Origin: Siphonodentalium dalli
Taxonomy: Eukaryota; Mollusca; Scaphopoda; Gadilida; Siphonodentaliidae
Assembly: GCA_032622095.1 (NCBI GenBank)
Contig: CP136063.1
Span: forward strand, 40,212,106 to 40,276,105
Direction: 5' to 3'
Length of the DNA: 64,000 nt
Of this stretch, positions 1 to 13,127 are shown piece by piece. The notes beneath the pieces were generated by a model. It was not told the origin of the DNA and did not search any database. It worked only from the letters and a program-made list of their open reading frames with translations. The position numbers and the translations under genes are program-made. Positions within the stretch are counted from its first letter, which is position 1. Each line of letters begins with the position of its first letter.

Positions 1-254
1 ACAATACAGTTGTGCTTGACATATAAGCCCATGCACACGGCTCAGCCATTTTACAATTCCGGCGGCGGAGATTTTTAAATGTGGCTGGCGTTAGATATAA
101 TATGGCTGGCGGCGGCTTGTGGCCAATATGGCTGGCGGCGGCGGCGTGCGATGGCGGCTTCGGGCTCTACGTGCCAGTGTGTATGTGTTTTCCCCACCTT
201 TTGATTAATATCGGTCTTAGGTCTATATGTTATCGTTAATTTATTGACTTTCAG
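1..254. other. Intronic or upstream sequence with GGC-rich short repeats
   Basis: No exon is supported here. The stretch holds several short direct repeats of 'atggctggcggcgg' type between about 60 and 165 and ends in a splice acceptor (tttcag) at 249-254, directly before the first recognisable exon. It is probably the tail of an intron of the gene that continues to 4043. Confidence 0.6.
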
Positions 255-3200
255 GTAAATTTGGGAGTTATACGGGAAAATCCGTCTACATCAGCGGGAA
301 CGATTAAAATCGTTGAAACTCTACAGAAGTATGTCCCCAAAGTTAATGGTCAGTTACAGCCAGCAATCCTGTTTGGAGATGGTCTCTCGTGCGAACGCCA
401 TAACGATGCACACAAGGCCCGTGCCAAAATGACGACCCCAGAGCTGAGGCTAGAAGGACTCGAACCAGGAATGCAGGATTTTCACAAACGGATGATCAGC
501 ATGCAGGTAACCTTATAATTATGTTGTGATAATTATATCTGAAGCAATGAACTCTCATACTGAATAAGTGCCTCCACAACTCTGATATATTTATATATGC
601 TAGTCGTATGTACATCTTACCACGAACAACATATATACGCAGCACACACGGCATGCATGGGTTGAACTCAGTTTCCGCGTGCATATAGACACCAGACTTT
701 CAGTTTACGATATTATATAATTATCTAACAGATTATTTTCTGAGAATTAAAGCCTACTTTATTAAGTATAGCATTATTATATTACAGTAACCACAATTAA
801 TGCCGAATGATAGTTTCACAAGTCTTAATAACCATATGCCAACATCTTATTATACTTTTGGTGTGTTACATTGAAGATAATTCTGTTATCCAACCTACAA
901 CATGGCGATCTTGAACAACATTCCATACTTGTTAAGTGTTAAATTTTGTGTCTACATTACAACTAATCCGTCCTAATAGAAACTTATTTATACTCCCAGG
1001 ACACGATGGATTTGCTTTTTAGCGGATCGAGCGTTGGAGAGAGGGGGACTTTGGCTCATATCAAAAACTTATATGGCCATCGCTCCGTTGCGAAAGATGT
1101 ATCAAAGTGCTTTAACCATGCTGCGGACTTACTTGAACACGCCACCGACAGTATGATAATAACCATGGCTATGGATCATTTGGGTATTGTCACTTGTGGT
1201 GACCATCCATGTGATGTAAACGAGACAAGCATGAAGGACATGGAGGAACTCTTGAATGGAACCGCGGAGCATATAGGTACGTATAAATAATTCCCTTCAA
1301 TGAGGAAATTGTGTCCTCATTTTATACATTCGTGTTTACTGCTTTATCTAATTAAATCAGTATTATTTGTACAGTCCTGAATAAAGTCCATTGTATCTTG
1401 TTGCATCCGTGATTATATTCGCTATGTTAACACATGTTTATGTTATATAGCCATCCATGCAATAATATTCAAGCTATACGCATTTATTCTAATTTATAAA
1501 CAGAGTAACCTATCAACTCAGTTACCTAATCACTCCATACCCAAATGATTCATCTCATTTATCCAAAAGCCTACCAGATATAACACTTTACTGCACAGAA
1601 TTAATTTGCCACCCAGCTTCATTAATGAATATTGCACAATGTCCTCTCATTTGCCTGTAAGCCCACTTTCCATGACCACTAGCTTGCATCTCTGTCTACA
1701 TACAATTTGATGCGACTCGTTGTCACTTTCTCTCAGTGTGTCAATATACAGTATACATTTCTATGCATGTTCGCCAATAGTCTCTGAGATATGGGCAGAT
1801 CCGGGTTATGAAGATTTGTGGCGTGAGGCGCAGATACAGGAGAAACAGAGAGAATCTTTGTTGGGTGGATCAGTTGAAGAAGGTGAGCGTTCTATATGTT
1901 TTTATTGAGGTGATTGCGGATGCTATTGAATGTATTCGTGTGTGATTATAGGTAATGAATCGCAGTTCGATTGTGTCATACTCATATGTTTTGATCGACA
2001 GCAATTAAAGTTATTACACAGAGTTTACTCTGCGGGTCAACATCAAATGTCCCCAATCGAACTTTGAGTCATTAATTATAGTTAAGAAGTGAGATTGATA
2101 TTAAAACTCACATGTTATCGATTGCAGATGACGAACCCGCTACTGTTGAAGCCACCGAATACCTGTTCTGCATTTGTAAGGACGACAAAGGTGACGATGC
2201 TCCGATGGTGTGTTGTGATAACGATCTGTGCCCAAATGGCGAATGGTTTCACTACGAGTGTATGGGACTTACGGTGGAAGATATTCCAGGTAGACTTATA
2301 ACTATGACATTTTAGATTTAGCTCAATAGGATAACACAAGTTATTTTATATATAACGTCTATTAAATACAAAATATGATGATGGTCTTCAATGTCGATTC
2401 TAAAAAAATATACATTATTGTGTTCTTAATAGGTGGAAAACGACGGTGGTATTGTGGTGGTGATTGCAAGAAGGCCGGTGGCAAGAAGAAGGGGAAAGTC
2501 AAAGAAGACTGTAGCAGAAGACAATATGCAAAAACTCTTGTGTGGAGGGGAGTGGGTGACAGAATTAGGAAGGAGGCGACTAGAGCCGGGGACGGATTGT
2601 CAATAGTACGGTTGTATTTATTCGACGCCATCGACTTCTATACCAACAAGCACCCGAAGTACCTGATTCTCGCCCATCGGCTGATTGTTGGTATGTTTAT
2701 TAAGTATATCAGTAAAGTTTATGAATGAATACACGTGTGTTGTTTTAGACAACATAATTCTATCAATATTTTGCCTAACTGAATTCTCTTTATAAATTTT
2801 TTGAAATTGTTATATAAATACGAGTAAGGAAAAACACTATACAGATGATTGTGAAAATTCAACAGACATTTCAACATTCATTCGTGGCCTATTGCTCGGT
2901 ATCGTATAATTTGCCACAATGAAGCATGTCTATGAATCATGTTCCACGATGAAAAGTCTACCTAGATGACGATAACAACAACTGGAATCGCTCCTAATAT
3001 CAACATGTCATTGTTAACTTTGTCACACAGGAATAAATGGTTGGCTTTCAGAAAAGCTAAAGGAAGACCTCGTCAACAACAGGACGGTAAACTATTCTGG
3101 TGGGCTGATGCGGAATATTCCAATGGACCAAGCTAACGAATATTTGAACAAGGTACCAATTTCATTTAGCATTTCCCTTAAGTTAGGAATATCATAACTT

Positions 3201-4043
3201 TTTGTCCAGTAAGATTCATGTGTTGACAAGGAGCAAAAAAGGCCAATTCGTATTACTAATATCAGCCATTGTGATATCCCTCAAAAGTTCATTTAATTTT
3301 GTTTCCATCAACGTGTAATAGTATATGTAACATGTGTGGCCGTATCTGTTTGCAGTGAGCATACAAATTAATACAATATGAATTATATATAACATTCAAC
3401 ACTTATTTTTGTTAGGAACTAATAGAGAGTTTGTCAAGGACGGGTCAGCTAACTGACAAAACAGTGGACCGCCATGGGACCATGGTTGGCGGGATTACGA
3501 GAGAGGTACAGGAAAGTTACCACGATCTGTGTGGATTGAAGAATCGGGGTCCAGGACGAGGTATTCTAAGAAGTTCACCAGTTCAATAATATTGTTAATA
3601 ATATGCTATTCAATCTGACATCAACCTATTTTTTGTCTCTGCCGAACGAAAATATTCACAAATTATGATGCTGAATCGATCATGTGTTGTGGTCGTATCA
3701 CACATTGCATAAATTTAAAATTTACGCAGTCCTAATGTATGTCTCATTTATTAGATATTAGATCATACTGTGTATATACCACATTTAAAACGCATGTTCT
3801 TTTATTTTCTTTGCAGCCAAACATTTCGACAGATCAAACGACATTCAGAAGTTGGCAGAGGAGTGTTTGCGGGAGGGCGTATTTAATAAGTCGGCAACAC
3901 CACTCAAATCATTCAAGAACGTCAAACTCCCGACCGTCACAGATCCCCATAAATTTATATCCAAATTGGCACATCTGTCTGAGAGGCTTGATTTGAGGAG
4001 GCGGGTGGTGGCTCGCAAACCACGCGGAAAGAAGAAGAAATAA
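255..4043 (+). CDS. DUF6589-like protein with an ING-type PHD finger (5' partial, 8 exons)
   Basis: I read exons 255-506, 1000-1276, 1781-1882, 2128-2289, 2433-2690, 3031-3152, 3416-3560 and 3817-4043. All junctions are GT-AG with matching phases, giving 514 residues and a TAA stop. The 5' end lies outside the window. Exons 1-2 carry DUF6589 hallmarks: FGDGLSCER, then RLEGLEPGMQDFHKRM, then GERGTLAHIKNLYGHRSV. Residues ~225-280 (exons 4-5) form a PHD finger, CxC-x10-CC-x4-C, WFHYEC and WYC-x3-C, with the methionine and tryptophan of the ING-type methyl-lysine pocket. ING PHDs usually read H3K4me3; whether this one does is inference. The C-terminus is basic (RKPRGKKKK). DUF6589 genes are multicopy in invertebrates and often mobile, but I see no element ends around this one. 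Confidence 0.8.
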
Positions 4044-4533
4044 ACCCACTTTCGACACATGTTTTTGTCTTTGTCTGATTTTGTTTGTATTATACACTTG
4101 ATGACTACACTTTGTGTCGAACGATTACAGTCCATCTGAGCGAATAGGGAAAGCATACAACAATTGTCAGCAAACTGTCCATTCCCATTTCCCAAATTCA
4201 TGGAAAATCTTCTGGTTTTCTAAAGAAAAAAAATAGAAATTTCCCTTCCATTTACAAGATTTTCTTCATACTTAATTTGCATAACAGTATTTGATTACGT
4301 TATCTTCACACTGACAGCTCTAGTATTATAATCGTTATCGGTCATAGGCCTTACTAAGTGTAAACCTCTATGACGCAATTTGTTTCCCAATGGCAAAGAC
4401 CCAGGACCCATTCCCTAAAACAGGTTGGACAAATTTATGTTATTAGATGAGAAACTGGATTACGACACGGCGCATAGTGATGGAATACGACGATTGAAAA
4501 CAGGTAAGTATGGTTATTTAATTTAATTTGTAT

Positions 4534-4646
4534 GTATATATATATATATATATAGGCAGGTTTCTGTTCTACTTCTGTATCTTTTACGTCCAAGAGATCA
4601 GGCATGTTTCTGTTCTATTTCTGTATCTTTTACGTCCAAGAGATCA
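4534..4646. repeat. TA microsatellite followed by a 46-bp tandem duplication
   Basis: A (TA)n run at about 4534-4552 is followed by two near-identical 46-bp units at 4555-4600 and 4601-4646, each beginning ggca(g/t)gtttctgttcta and ending ccaagagatca. They differ at only a few positions, so the duplication is recent. Confidence 0.8.
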
Positions 4647-5612
4647 CTGTGGGTTCCATAGTATACGTTCAATCCCGGTGAAAAAAATGAGATAAGCAAA
4701 GTTATTAGATGAGAAACCTTATTGAAATATCTAAATAGTTTCGCGCTAGAGTACGAATTTACTTTTTCGGAGGGTACGAGCTGGTCAGGGTACGAAAATA
4801 CTTGCTCCCACGACAGCGAGTGCGGTGTGACCGGAGTTCGATCGAGCACAACCCAACGTTTAAAAATGTTTAAAAATCCGTCGGCTCCCGCGGTATATTC
4901 TCAATAAATCTCTCATTTTTGGAAAAGGAATATGAAAGGTATGTCAGGGTGATGCAGTAGCACATGTATTACCCGGAAAACATCGCGGTTTGGTCGTATC
5001 TTGCGTCACATTCTTCCTTTCCGGACTTGAAGAAAAAGCTCCGTTGCGAGGCATGGGGGAAATTTCGACGGGATATCTTTAGTATCCCGTAGATTTTCGA
5101 CTAATATCGCACTGATATGAACGAATATCATTGTCGGACAAACTGCTCAACGAATCAATGCCTATTTGCGAGGTATTTGATGGTGTGTGTTTGACATCTG
5201 CTGTCTCGATATTTGGTGGCTCCAGCTCCCCAAACATGGTTCAATTGTATCTGTTTCCGCACAAGATCCAATGAGCAAAGGGCTTGGCTTACATTTGATT
5301 ACCTAACTGACGCTAACAGACAATCTCATTTAAGATTTTATTTTGTCGAACAGACGATCGATACAGTTAAGTTACGAAACCGTCGGATGATAGGCGGCAA
5401 TGAAAATAGGAATGTTTCTATCGAGATGCATGAGTATAAAAAGCGGTCTTAAGCAGCGGTATGGAGAATAGAACAATGCCATAGTACATAGTTTACGAAA
5501 ACACAATTGTGCCTGATTCTGTACATCCTGGATGAACTACTTCTGATAACAATATAGATATTTATGTACATTCTTTACTGAGCAACATTTCCGATTCTTT
5601 GTGTGTTTTCAG
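4647..5612. other. Intergenic, no gene recognised
   Basis: Short open frames exist but have no recognisable family signature. The 16-bp string 'ttattagatgagaaac' occurs at about 4440 and again at about 4702. Nothing else is supported. Confidence 0.5.
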
Positions 5613-5737
5613 GACAGCATCATACCGATACTCCTGTTTCGGGACGTCATCATACCTGTATTCGTGTTTTTCGTGACGTAATCGTACCGGTATTCGTGTT
5701 TTCGTGACATCATCATGCCGATACTCGTGTTTTTCGT
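5613..5737. repeat. Four-copy ~31-bp tandem repeat
   Basis: Units start at 5613, 5643, 5675 and 5706, each of the form gac(g/a)tcatcat-acc-g-tattcgtgttttcg. They differ from the adjacent 33-bp minisatellite in sequence although the period is close. They end just before the conserved flank of the first isolated minisatellite monomer. Confidence 0.75.
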
Positions 5738-5745
5738 TTCCTCAC

Positions 5746-5793
5746 ATCATTCCAAAATAAGGAGCAACGGATACCGTACCCAGCAAACTATAA
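5746..5793. repeat. Isolated first monomer of the 33-bp minisatellite
   Basis: One monomer (aaggagcaacggataccg... to actataa) is separated from the main array by the MITE at 5794-6462. Its left flank and start, 'atcattccaaaataaggag', recur at 63668-63686. If the MITE and one TAA copy are removed, this monomer joins the first unit of the array. Confidence 0.85.
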
Positions 5794-6462
5794 GTGCCAC
5801 CGCACACGCTGCGATTAAAATCGTAAGTGGAGGAAATTGCAGGAGGAAGCATCCAATGCGCATGCTCACGACAATATCGTAGCCAAATAGTAGCGATCAA
5901 CCACTGTTTGATTTTACCAGGAAAATCGTGACGTGACCTTGGCAACGCGCGCGATCGTAGCTGTCACATGACAACTGTCGCACTTGTCATGTTGTAAATA
6001 CCACGAAAAGAATAAATTCAAAAATGGTGTTGTTTACAAACTTCTTGGACTTACAAAAACGGAGCCACATTGGTGGAGATGTGGCACGGCAGGGAGTGCA
6101 GGCCTATACCACATATCAGCCATCAACATTCTGCTATGCAGACAAGGAGTAGAGGACTGTCGCAATTGTTGAAATTCAATTGGGGCAGCTGAGCCTGTTG
6201 AGTTGACAGGTACAAAAATGGCAAAATAAAAAACATTCAACATCAACTTGTTAGTTTAGAAAATTGAGAAACATGCCATCTATATGTATATAATTGCATA
6301 ATGCGGAGAATGTGATATAACATTTTGCTATCATGAGATCGATCACGTGGATAAGATCGTAGCTGCAAACATAGCAGCACCGTAGCGTCTGCGGGCAAGT
6401 TACTTTTCTCCAACTGCGATTTTCCCCACTTACGATTTAAATCGTAGCGTGTGCGGTGGCAC
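5794..6462. mobile_element. 669-bp MITE inserted in the minisatellite (TSD TAA)
   Basis: The ends are inverted repeats of about 37 bp, beginning GTGCCACCGCACACGCT on both sides, with about three differences. The flanks are TAA at 5791-5793 and TAA at 6463-6465, a clean 3-bp target duplication. Each terminal repeat contains a small palindrome (ACGATT-AATCGT). A TAA duplication fits PIF/Harbinger-type elements, but the terminal sequence is not one I recognise and no transposase is present, so it is non-autonomous. Confidence 0.85.
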
Positions 6463-6970
6463 TAATGAGCAATGGATACCGTACCCAGTAAATGAAGAGC
6501 AATGTATACCGTACCCAGTAAATGAAGAGCAATGTATACCGTACCCAGCAGACTATAAGGAGCAATGGATACCGTACCCAGCAAACTATAAGGAGCAATG
6601 GATACCGTACCCAGCAGACTATAAGGAACAATGGATACCGTACCCAGCAAACTATAAGGAACAATGGATACCGTACCCACCAAACTATAAGGAACAATGA
6701 ATACCGTACCCAGCAAACTATAAGGAGCAATGGATACCGTACCCAGCAAACTATAAGCAATGGATACCGTACCCAGCAGACTATAAGGAACAATGGATAC
6801 CGTACCCAGCAAACTATAAGGAGCAATGGATACCGTACCCAGCAAACTATAAGGAGCAATGGATACCGTACCCAGCAAACTATAAGGAGCAATGGATACC
6901 GTACCCAGCAAATATAAGGAGCAATGGATACCGTACCCAGCAAACTATAAGGAGCAATGGATACCGTACC

Positions 6971-7243
6971 CAGCAACTATAATGAACAATGAATACCGTA
7001 CCCAGCAGACTATAAGGAGCAATGGATACCGTACCCAGCAAACTATAAGGAGCAATGGATACCGTACCCATCAAACTATAAGGAACAATGGATACCGTAC
7101 CCAGCAACTATAATGAACAATGAATACCGTACCCAGCAGACTATAAGGAACAATGGATACCGTACCCAGCAAACTATAAGGAGCAATGGATACCGTACCC
7201 ATCAAACTATAAGGAACAATGGATACCGTACCCAGCAACTATA
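6971..7243. repeat. 131-bp higher-order repeat inside the minisatellite
   Basis: The 32-bp variant monomer (cagcaactataatgaacaat) recurs with its 'aatgaacaat' part at 6981, 7112 and 7243, exactly 131 bp apart (three 33-bp units plus one 32-bp unit). The units between are nearly the same in order, so a four-unit block was duplicated as one piece. Confidence 0.8.
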
Positions 7244-7939
7244 ATGAACAATGAATACCGTACCCAGCAGACTATAAGGAGCAATGGATACCGTACCCAG
7301 CAAACTATAAGGAGCAATGGATACCGTACCCAGCAAACTATAAGGAGCAATGGATACCGTACCCAGCAGACTATAAGGAGCAATGGATACCGTACCCAGC
7401 AAACTATAAGGAGCAATGGATACCGTACCCAGCAAACTATAAGGAACAATGGATACCGTACCCAGCAGACTATAAGGAGCAATGGATACCGTACCCAGCA
7501 GACTATAAGGAGCAATGGATACCGTACCCAGCAAACTATAAGGAGCAATGGATACCGTACCCAGCAAACTATAAGGAACAATGGATACCGTACCCAGCAG
7601 ACTATAAGGAGCAATGGATACCGTACCCAGCAGACTATAAGGAGCAATGGATACCGTACCCAGCAAACTATAAGGAACAATGGATACCGTACCCAGCAGA
7701 CTATAATGAACAATGGATACCGTACCCAGCAAACTATAAGGACTAATGTATACCGTACCCAGCAAACTATAAGGACTAATGGATACTGTACCCAGCAAAC
7801 TATAAGGACTAATGGATACCGTACCCAGCAAACTATAAGGAACAATGGATACCGTACCCAGCAGACTATAAGGAGCAATGGATACCGTACCCAGCAGACT
7901 ATAAGGAACAATGGATACCGTACCCAGCAACTATAAGGA

Positions 7940-8245
7940 GCAATGGATACCGTACCCAGCAAACTATAAGGAGCAACGGATACCGTACCCAGCAAACTAT
8001 AAGGAACAATGGATACCGTACCCAGCAGACTATAAGGAGCAATGGATACCGTACCCAGCAAACTATAAGGAGCAACGGATACCGTACCCAGCAAACTATA
8101 AGGAGCAATGGATACCGTACCCAGCAGACTATAAGGAGCAATGGATACCGTACCCAGCAAACTATAAGGAGCAACGGATACCGTACCCAGCAAACTATAA
8201 GGAGCAATGGATACCGTACCCAGCAGACTATAAGGAACAATGGAT
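7940..8245. repeat. 99-bp higher-order repeat inside the minisatellite
   Basis: A three-unit pattern repeats three times: a unit with caacgg instead of caatgg, then an AAC unit, then a GAC unit. In peptide terms the order is NYKEQR, NYKEQW, DYKEQW. This indicates local amplification of a 3 x 33 bp block. Confidence 0.75.
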
Positions 8246-11200
8246 ACCGTACCCAGCAAGCTATAAGGAGCAATGGATACCGTACCCAGCAAACTATAAG
8301 GAACAATGGATACCGTACCCATCAAACTATAAGGAGCAATGGATACCGTACCCAGCAGTTTATAAGGAGCAATGGATACCGTACCCAGCTGACTATAAGG
8401 AACAATGGATACCGTACCCAGCAGACTATAAGGAGCAATGGATACCGTACCCAGCAGACTGTAAGGAACAATGGATACCGTACCCAGCAAACTATAAGGA
8501 GCAATGGATACCGTACCCAGCAAACTATAAGGAACAATGGATACCGTACCCAGCAGACTATAAGGAGCAATGGATACCGTACCCAGCAGTCTATAAGGAG
8601 CAATGGATACCGTACCCAGCAGACTATAAGGAGTAATGGATACCGTACCCAGCAGACTATAAGGAGCAATGGATACCGTACCCAGCAGACTATAAGGAGC
8701 AATGGATACCGTACCCAGCAGACTATAAGGAGCAATGGATACCGTACCCAGCAAACTATAAGGAGCAATGGATACCGTACCCAGCAAACTATAAGGAGCA
8801 ATGGATACCGTACCCAGTAAACTATAAGGAGCAATGGATACCGTACCCAGCAGACTATAAGGAGCAATGGATACCGTACCCAGTAAACTATAAGGAGCAA
8901 TGGATACCGTACCCAGCAGACTATAAGCAGCAATGGATACCGTACCCAGCAAACTATAAGGAGCAATGGATACCGTACCCAGCAGACCATAAGGAGCAAT
9001 GGATACCGTACCCAGTAAACTATAAGGAGTAATGGATACCGTACCCAGCAGACTATAAGGAGCAATGGATACCGTACCCAGTAAACTATAAGGAGCAATG
9101 GATACCGTACCCAGTAAACTATAAGGAGCAATGGATACCGTACCCAGCAAACTATAAGGAGCAATGGATACCGTACCCAGTAAACTATAAGGAGCAATGG
9201 ATACCGTACCCATCAAACTATAAGGAGCAATGGATACCGTACCCAGCAACTATAATGAACAATGGATACCGTACCCAGCAGTCTATAAGGAGCAATGGAT
9301 ACCGTACCCAGCAAACTATAAGGAGCAATGGATACCGTACCCAGCAGTCTATAAGGAGCAATGGATACCGTACCCAGCAAACGATAAGGAACAATGGATA
9401 CCGTACCCAGCAGACTATAAGGAGCAATGGATACCGTACCCAGCAAACTATAAGGAGCAATGGACACCGTACCCAGCAGACTATAAGGAGCAATGGATAC
9501 CGTACCCAGCAGACTATAAGGAACAATGGATACCGTACCCAGCAAACTATACGGAGCAATGGATACCGTACCCAGCAAACTATAAGGAACAATGGATACC
9601 GTACCCAGCAAACTATAAGGAGCAATGGATACCGTACCCAGCAAACTATAAGGAGCAATGGATACCGTACCCAGCAAACTATAGGAACAATGGATACCGT
9701 ATCCATCAAACTATAAGGAGCAATGGATACCGTACCCAGCAAACTATAAGGAGCAATGGATACCGTACCCAGCAGACTATAAGGAGCAATGGATACCGTA
9801 CCCAGCAAACTATAAGGAGCAATGTATACCGTACCCAGCAAACTATAAGGAGCAATGGATACCGTACCCAGCAAACTATAAGGAACAATGGATACCGTAC
9901 CCAGCAAACTATAAGGAGCAATGGATACCGTACCCAGCAAACTATATTGGATACCGTACCCAGCAAACTATCAGGAGCAATGGATACCGTACCCAGCAAA
10001 CTATAAGGAGCAATGGATACCGTACCCAGCAAACTATAAGGAGCAATGGATACCGTACCCAGCAAACTATAAGGAACAATGGATACCGTACCCAGCAAAC
10101 TATAAGGAACAATGTATACCGTACCCAGCAGACTATAAGGAGCAATGGATACCGTACCCAGCAGACTATAAGGAGCAATGGATACCGTACCCAGCAAACT
10201 ATAAGGAGCAATGGATACCGTACCCAGCAAACTATAAGGAACAATGGATACCGTACCCAGCAGACTATAAGGAACAATGGATACCGTACCCAGCAAACTA
10301 TAAGGAGCAATGGATACCGTACCCAGCAGACTATAAGGAGCAATGGATACCGTACCCAGCAGACTATAAGGAGCAATGGATACCGTACCCAGCAAACTAT
10401 AAGGAGCAATGGATACCGTACCCAGCAGACTATAAGGAGCAATGGATACCATACCCAGCAGACTATAAGGAGCAATGGATACCGTACCCAGCAAACTATA
10501 AGGAGCAATGGATACCGTACCCAGCAAACTATAAGGAACAATGGATACCGTACCCAGCAGACTATAAGGAACAATGGATACCGTACCCAGCAAACTATAA
10601 GGAGCAATGGATACCGTACCCAGCAAACTATAAGGAGCAATGGATACCGTACCCAGCAAACTATAAGGAGCAATGGATACCGTACCCAGCAAACTATAAG
10701 GAGCAATGGATACCGTACCCAGCAAACAATAAGGAGCAATGGATACCGTACCCAGCAAACTATAAGGAACAATGGATACCGTACCCAGCAAACTATAAGG
10801 AGCAATGGATACCGTACCCAGCAAACTATAAGGAACAATGGATACCGTATCCAGCAGACTATAAGGAACAATGGATACCGTACCCAGCAAACTATAAGGA
10901 GCAATGGATACCGTACCCAGCAAACTATAAGGAACAATGGATACCGTACCCAGCAAACTATAAGGAGCAATGGATACCGTACCCAGCAAACTATAAGGAG
11001 CAATGGATACCGTACCCAGCAAACTATAGGAACAATGGATACCGTACCCATCAAACTATAAGGAGCAATGGATACCGTACCCAGCAAACTATAAGGAGCA
11101 ATGGATACCGTACCCAGCAAACTATAAGGAGCAATGGATACCGTACCCAGCAAACTATAAGGAGCAATGGATACCGTACCCAGCAAACTATAAGGAACAA

Positions 11201-13127
11201 TGGATACCGTACCCAGCAAACTATAAGGAGCAATGGATACCGTACCCATCAAACTATAAGGAGCAATGGATACCGTACCCAGCAAACTATAAGGAACAAT
11301 GGATACCGTACCCATCAAACTATAAGGAGCAATGGATACCGTGCCCAGCAAACTATAAGGAGCAATGGATACCATACCCAGCAAACTATAAGGAGCAATG
11401 GATACCGTACCCAGCAACTATAATGAACAATGAATACCGTACCCAGCAAACTATAAGGAGCAATGGATACCGTACCCAGCAGACTATAAGGAACAATGGA
11501 TACCGAACCCAGCAAACTATAAGGAGCAATGTATACCGTACCCAGCAAACTATAAGGAGCAATGGATACCGTACCCAGCAGACTATAAGGAACAATGGAT
11601 ACCGTACCCAGCAGACTAAGGAACAATGGATACCGTACCCAGCAAACTATAAGGAGCAATGGATACCGTACCCAGCAAACTATAAGGAACAATGGATACC
11701 GTACCCAGCAAACTATAAGGAGCAATGGATACCGTACCCAGCAAACTATAAGGAACAATGGATACCGTACCCATCAAACTATAAGGAGCAATGGATACCG
11801 TACCCAGCAAACTATAAGGAGCAATGGATACCGTACCCAGCAAACTATAAGGAGCAATGGATACCGTACCCAGCAGTCTATAAGGAGCAATGGATACCGT
11901 ACCCAGCAAACTATAAGGAGCAATGGATACCGTACCCAGCAAACTATAAGGACTAATGGATACCGTACCCAGCAGTCTATAAGGAGCAATGGATACCGTA
12001 CCCAGCAAACTATAAGGAGCAATGGATACCGTACCCAGCAAACTATAAGGAGCAATGGATACCGTACCCAGCAACTATAATGAACAATGAATACCGTACC
12101 CAGCAACTATAATGAACAATGAATACCGTACCCAGCAGACTATAAGGAACAATGGATACCGTACCCAGCAGACTATAAGGAGCAATGGATACCGTACCCA
12201 GCAACTATAATGAACAATGGATACCGTACCCAGCAAACTATAAGGAGCAATGGATACCGTACCCAGCAACTATAATGAACAATGAATACCGTACCCAGCA
12301 GACTATAAGGAACAATGGATACCGTACCCAGCAAACTATAAGGAGCAATGGATACCGTACCCAGCAACTATAATGAACAATGAATACCGTACCCAGCAGA
12401 CTATAAGGAACAATGGATACCGTACCCAGCATACTATAAGGAACAATGGATACCGTACCCAGCAAACTATAAGGAGCAATGGATACCGTACCCAGCAAAC
12501 TATAAGGAACAATGGATACCGTACCCAGCAAACTATAAGGAGCAATGGGTACCGTACCCAGCAAACTATAAGGAGCAATGGATACCGTACCCAGCAAACT
12601 ATAAGGAGCAATGGATACCGTACCCATCAAACTATAAGGAACAATGGATACCGTACCCAGCAAACTATAAGGAGCAATGGATACCGTACCCAGCAAACTA
12701 TAAGGAGCAATGGATACCGTACCCAGCAAACTATAAGGAGCAATGGATACCGTACCCAGCAAACTATACGGAGCAATGGATACCGCACCCAGCAAACTAT
12801 AAGGAGCAATGGATACCGTACCCAGCAGACTATAAGGAGCAATGGATACCGTACCCAGCAGACTATAAGGAGCAATGGATACCGTACCCAGCAAACTATA
12901 AGGAGCAATGGATACCGTACCCATCAAACTATAAGGAGCAATGGATACCGTACCCAGCAAACTATAAGGAGCAATGGATACCGTACCCAGCAAACTATAA
13001 GGAGCAATGGATACCGTACCCAGCAACTATAATGAACAATGAATACCGTACCCAGCAGACTATAAGGACTAATGTATACCGTACCCATCAAACTATAAGG
13101 AGAAATGGATACCGTACCCAGCAAATT

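Larger units (their letters stand above)
6463..13127. repeat. 33-bp minisatellite, about 200 units
   Basis: The 33-bp monomer runs from aaggagcaatggatacc to cccagcaaactat and repeats across about 6.66 kb, or roughly 202 units. Common variants are AAC/GAC in the 3' third, GAG/GAA near the start, and a 32-bp form (cagcaactataatgaacaatga). Because 33 is a multiple of three, two frames on each strand stay open for hundreds of codons, with 11-residue periods such as QWIPYPANYKE and LLGTVSIAPYS. The remaining frame on the plus strand makes an 8-codon ATG...TAA mini-frame in each unit. The long frames are most likely by-products of the period, since no splice sites, non-repeat domain or start context supports coding. 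Confidence 0.95.

Noticed and set aside
6463-13127. CRISPR array
   Set aside because: Units abut directly with no unique spacers, the host is eukaryotic and there are no cas genes. It is a minisatellite.
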